From NCBI GenBank assembly GCA_030637515.1, contig DAOWGM010000051.1:1-64000 (forward strand): 64,000 nucleotides of DNA, given 5' to 3'. Source of the stretch: Bacteroidales bacterium (GTDB lineage: Bacteria; Bacteroidota; Bacteroidia; Bacteroidales; UBA12077). Within the stretch, counting starts at the first letter, position 1; every line of letters begins with the position of its first letter. The notes under the pieces are model-generated. The model saw only the letters and a program-made list of their open reading frames with translations, had not been told where the DNA came from and searched no databases. Positions 61,311 through 64,000 of the stretch are shown one piece after another. The position numbers and the translations under genes were made by a program.

Positions 61311-62720
61311 TTAAGGAGTTTCAACGCGTTCAAAAGCACCTAAGTCAGGAGCTATATCAGCGTTTCTGTTTTGCATATTTATATCAAGAGGAAACATAAT
61401 TCCGTAGGCTGCTTTTCCTTCATCTACAGCATCGGAAGATTCATTTAATTCAAAATTACCATTGTATGGATTAACAAACCCCGGATCAGTTACAATAACA
61501 TTTTCGAAATAATTTGGATCAGATACAGAAAACTCATCAGAAACTTTAATTAAGGAATGATCAAATTTGTAGCTTAATAAAGTGTATTCATCTTTATCAA
61601 TATAAATTTCTGATTCTTTGTTACCATAAATAATGCAATTTCCAAAAAGAGCCTTATTTATTGGTCTTTTTTGAATATTACCATTATCATCAAAATAATA
61701 ATTGTTAAGAAGTAGCGAGGGAGTAGTTCTGGTTGAAAAACCCCAATAATTTCCTATTGTACAATGATAAAATTCGTAAGATCCGCCAATAGTTAATGCT
61801 ATTGCAAATTGACCGCAATTTGAAACAACTGTATTATATGCTTTTATTGAAGAACCTTGAGCATAGATTCCTGCAGAAGTCATATTCTCAATAATACTGT
61901 TTGAGATGCTTAATGTGGGTTGTATTATGTTTTCTAAAGTATCTGTTTGAATTCCAATTATCGCATTTTTAATATGACTATAATTGAAAATATTGTTTTT
62001 GCTTCCAGCCATAAGCCAAATTCCATCCCATTGACCAGGAATATCATCGTAATCATCTTCGAGTCTGTCACCTTGAAAAGTAATAGGAGATTCAAGTGTT
62101 CCATCTGCAAGAATTGTTCCCGCAACATATAGTCTTGAATTCTTATGAAAATGTAAAATTGCTCCGGGTTCAATAGTAAGAACACAAAGTGAATCTACCA
62201 ACATTGAATTGTAAATCAGATATGGTTTATTGGCTGTCCATGTTTCTGTTTCAATTATTTCACCATTAATAAGGTTAACATCTTGTCCCCATGCTATAAG
62301 GTTAATATCTTGTTGAGTATTATTAAATGAAAAAACGATTGAATCCTGAACAACAAGAGGTAAATCAGAATTATTTGGGTCAATAGTAACTTCAACAAAA
62401 ATATAAAGACTGTCTTTTGCTCTTAACTCAATATCATTTAACCTTTTTCCAGGAAATCCATCAATATTTAATCTGTATGGAGAGTTTTCACCTCCGGCAA
62501 GATAAATCGAAGAAAGATTTATATTTTTATTGTATGGGTTTTTTACTGTAAATCTTTGTGTTGCTGTGCCAATAGTAGTAAATACAGTATCAAATAATAT
62601 GGTGTCTTGTGAAAAAATTAAGTGTGCATCCGACGAAGTGTTAAATTCTTCCTTTTCGCATGCAAAAAATATCGGGAAAAATAATAAGAGAGGGAAAATA
62701 TGTTTTAAAATCCTGAACAT
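61311..62720 (-). CDS. Lipoprotein with right-handed beta-helix
   Basis: 469 residues with a lipoprotein signal ending F-F-A-C (Cys21). Residues about 35-150 look like an Ig-like or choice-of-anchor-type domain (D-T-V-F-T-T-I-G-T-A-T-Q-R-F-T-V-K-N). From about 180 a right-handed parallel beta-helix is likely (G-A-I-L-H-F, S-R-L-Y-V-A-G-T-I-L-A-D-G-T, repeated N/S/I-rich turns). This architecture occurs in Bacteroidota surface proteins annotated as right-handed parallel beta-helix repeat proteins. First gene of the pair with the exported nuclease-like protein, which suggests both act on an extracellular polymer; the ligand is not determinable. Confidence 0.85.
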   Translation of the reverse strand: MFRILKHIFPLLLFFPIFFACEKEEFNTSSDAHLIFSQDTILFDTVFTTIGTATQRFTVKNPYNKNINLSSIYLAGGENSPYRLNIDGFPGKRLNDIELRAKDSLYIFVEVTIDPNNSDLPLVVQDSIVFSFNNTQQDINLIAWGQDVNLINGEIIETETWTANKPYLIYNSMLVDSLCVLTIEPGAILHFHKNSRLYVAGTILADGTLESPITFQGDRLEDDYDDIPGQWDGIWLMAGSKNNIFNYSHIKNAIIGIQTDTLENIIQPTLSISNSIIENMTSAGIYAQGSSIKAYNTVVSNCGQFAIALTIGGSYEFYHCTIGNYWGFSTRTTPSLLLNNYYFDDNGNIQKRPINKALFGNCIIYGNKESEIYIDKDEYTLLSYKFDHSLIKVSDEFSVSDPNYFENVIVTDPGFVNPYNGNFELNESSDAVDEGKAAYGIMFPLDINMQNRNADIAPDLGAFERVETP

Positions 62721-62861
62721 TTTGATTTATTCATTTTCGGTTTGCTAAATAACATAAAATAAACGATATAATCTATGTAAAATTTTAAATTCACCCGATT
62801 TTTTATTAAAATTGGTATAGTTTTTATATTTAAATATGAAGGTGAAATTTAAATAATTGTT

Positions 62862-62869
62862 TACATTTG
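62862..62869 (+). promoter_or_regulatory. Putative -7 element of the GNAT gene
   Basis: TACATTTG fits TANNTTTG and lies 34 bases before the ATG at 62904. No clear TTTG at the -33 distance. Confidence 0.4.
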
Positions 62870-62903
62870 TTATTATTAGATATTAATATATCCCTTTGTA
62901 GGT

Positions 62904-63404
62904 ATGCAAGTAGAAAAAGCAAAAGCAGGTAATGTTCTTGAAGTAATGTATTTATTGCAACATTGCATTGATGATTTTAATGAAAATAGCATTTATCAAT
63001 GGAATACTTCCTATCCAGATTATTTCCGATTACTTCGCGAAGTTGAAGAAGGGAAATTATACGTTATAAAAAATAAAGGAGTTTGTATAGGGACTGTAAC
63101 TTTCGACGAGCAACAGGAATTAGCTTTCGATGAAATTGAATGGAAAAATAAATCAGATAAATTTATTGTAATACATCGTATTGCAGTATTTCCTACATGG
63201 CAGAAAAAAGGAATAGGAAGAATGCTTATTGAATTTGCTGAGAAGTTTGCAAAAGAAAATAATTATAAATCGATTCGTTTAGATGTTGCCAGTTCAAGCA
63301 GCCATTTAATAAAGCTATACGAAAGTATTGGTTATTCTTTTACTGGAGATATTTTATATCCAAAGCAAAAGGAACCATTTAAGTGTCTTGAGAAAGTAAT
63401 TTAA
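62904..63404 (+). CDS. GNAT-family N-acetyltransferase
   Basis: 166 residues with the GNAT core: strands with V-I-H-R-I-A-V-F-P (motif A start), the CoA-binding Q-K-K-G-I-G-R-M-L-I-E-F-A loop near residue 109, and the C-terminal S-S-H-L-I-K-L-Y-E-S-I-G-Y-S. Cytoplasmic. The acceptor (small molecule or protein) is not predictable. Stands alone with its own terminator. Confidence 0.92.
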   Translation: MQVEKAKAGNVLEVMYLLQHCIDDFNENSIYQWNTSYPDYFRLLREVEEGKLYVIKNKGVCIGTVTFDEQQELAFDEIEWKNKSDKFIVIHRIAVFPTWQKKGIGRMLIEFAEKFAKENNYKSIRLDVASSSSHLIKLYESIGYSFTGDILYPKQKEPFKCLEKVI

Positions 63405-63425
63405 GATATTTGTAAAATAAAATAA

Positions 63426-63451
63426 GGGAGCTTCAAGCTCCTTTTTTTTTA
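63426..63451 (+). terminator. Terminator of the GNAT gene
   Basis: GGAGC pairs with GCTCC across a TTCAA loop (63427-63441), followed by ten T. Confidence 0.85.
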
Positions 63452-63454
63452 TAT

Positions 63455-63481
63455 AAAAGTCCGGTAACCAACCGGACTTTA
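63455..63481. terminator. Hairpin between convergent GNAT and TolC-like genes
   Basis: Ten-base perfect stem AAAGTCCGGT (63456-63465) with ACCGGACTTT (63471-63480), five-base loop. It lacks a long T-run on either strand except the stem ends; probably the minus-strand terminator of the TolC-like gene. Confidence 0.6.
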
Positions 63482-63585
63482 TGAAAAGCAAATTTTGAAT
63501 GAAAAACCAACTATTAATCCTAAACTATAAATAAATCGTTGAATATTAAATAACCCTAAAATTTAATCATGAAAAGTGATTTCGT

Positions 63586-64000
63586 TTATAGTGTAATTTG
63601 CTCTCCTCTATAAAATTCTAATATTTTTGTTCTAAAAATATACTCATATTTAGCTTGTGCTAAATCAGATTTCGTTTTATTTAAATTGTTCTTAGCAGTT
63701 TTATATTCTAAAATATCTACTAAACCAACCTCATACTTTTGTTCCGTATATCTAAAGGCTTCTTCCATTGACTCAACTGCCTCCAGATTTGCAGTATATC
63801 TATCCATAGCAGCTATAGCCAAAGCTCGCGCTTGTTGAATGCTTTTATATAGATTTTGTTTTTGTAGGTCAAGATATAATCGAGAATCAGCAAGATTTAT
63901 TTTTGCCTTACTTATTGCAGTTCCTGTATTCCAATTATTAAAAATAGGAACCCTCAAAGACACATATATTGCTTGTGATGCATTATCCGATATTTGATCC
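63586..64000 (-). CDS. TolC-family outer-membrane efflux protein, C-terminal part (cut by the window end)
   Basis: The frame is open to the right edge, so the N-terminal part lies outside; 137 residues are visible. The sequence V-S-L-R-V-P-I-F-N-N-W (end of a strand), the long helix with A-R-A-L-A-I-A-A-M-D-R-Y-T-A-N-L-E, then Y-T-E-Q-K-Y-E-V-G-L-V-D-I-L-E-Y and a final helix ending I-L-E-F-Y-R-G-E are typical of OEP/TolC proteins. It would be the outer-membrane channel of a tripartite exporter, perhaps with the adaptor and ATPase at 43949-45919, although these lie 18 kb away on the other strand. Confidence 0.88.
   Translation of the reverse strand, partial: DQISDNASQAIYVSLRVPIFNNWNTGTAISKAKINLADSRLYLDLQKQNLYKSIQQARALAIAAMDRYTANLEAVESMEEAFRYTEQKYEVGLVDILEYKTAKNNLNKTKSDLAQAKYEYIFRTKILEFYRGEQITL

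Noticed and set aside
63586-63963. Complete gene starting with GTG at 63963
   Set aside because: The frame stays open to the window edge and the protein lacks the first two thirds of a TolC protein, so it is a cut gene.

Overview
The window is chromosomal DNA of a low-GC member of the Bacteroidota, probably a Bacteroidia or Marinilabiliales-like lineage rather than a gut Bacteroides. The evidence is a type IX secretion system (T9SS) sortase and its outer-membrane partner (PorU, PorV), a GldJ-type lipoprotein, two PorP/SprF proteins, a CHU_C/type B sorting domain, a TonB-dependent receptor with a carboxypeptidase-like N-terminal domain, a tRNA gene that does not encode CCA, and several promoters of the Bacteroidota form (TTTG, about 19 bases, TANNTTTG). 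No rRNA, CRISPR array, transposase or prophage gene was seen. No database search was possible, so family calls rest on motifs, length and gene order.

Left part (1-23 kb): the 3' end of hutU, a minus-strand mlaE-mlaF-mlaD lipid-transport operon, a CoA-binding/thioredoxin pair, then ispF, porV and porU, with porP/sprF-like, gldJ and murF on the plus strand. This is a T9SS block. A glycosyltransferase, two tandem LpxL-like acyltransferases and an inositol-phosphatase-family gene form an envelope-lipid or glycan operon, followed by mtaB, a sixA-like gene, a PhoH/PIN ATPase, a nitroreductase, folC and tRNA-Val. Downstream of the tRNA lies a degenerate tandem repeat that ends in a copy of the tRNA 3' end.

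Centre (23.7-38.4 kb): five plus-strand genes encode cell-surface proteins: a 3096-residue lectin/beta-helix protein, a 482-residue and a 319-residue secreted protein, a type B sorting-domain protein with a TTG start, and a PorP/SprF protein. The first three end in the same short tail, T-G-P-x-(Y/H)-H-I-x-x-x-W, at or near the last residue. This is the best candidate for an undescribed system: a T9SS/SprF-linked surface assembly in the style of sprB loci.

Right part (38.5-64 kb): a TPR protein, a serine-hydrolase-like protein lacking its nucleophile, an NtrY/NtrC-type two-component pair, and a divergent adaptor/ATPase exporter operon without a permease. Two intergenic regions carry matching pairs of a TGTTCG-N4-CGAACA-type operator, about 67 bases upstream of sigma-54-like elements; together they look like the regulon of the NtrC protein. 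Then come small secreted or membrane genes, an 11-residue-repeat protein, a LytS/LytTR pair with a propeller sensor, an overlapping peptide-binding lipoprotein and BadF-type kinase, a TonB-dependent receptor under a TPP riboswitch, thioredoxin, a CCA-adding enzyme, a secreted endonuclease-like protein with a beta-helix lipoprotein, a GNAT acetyltransferase, and the 3' end of a TolC-like gene.
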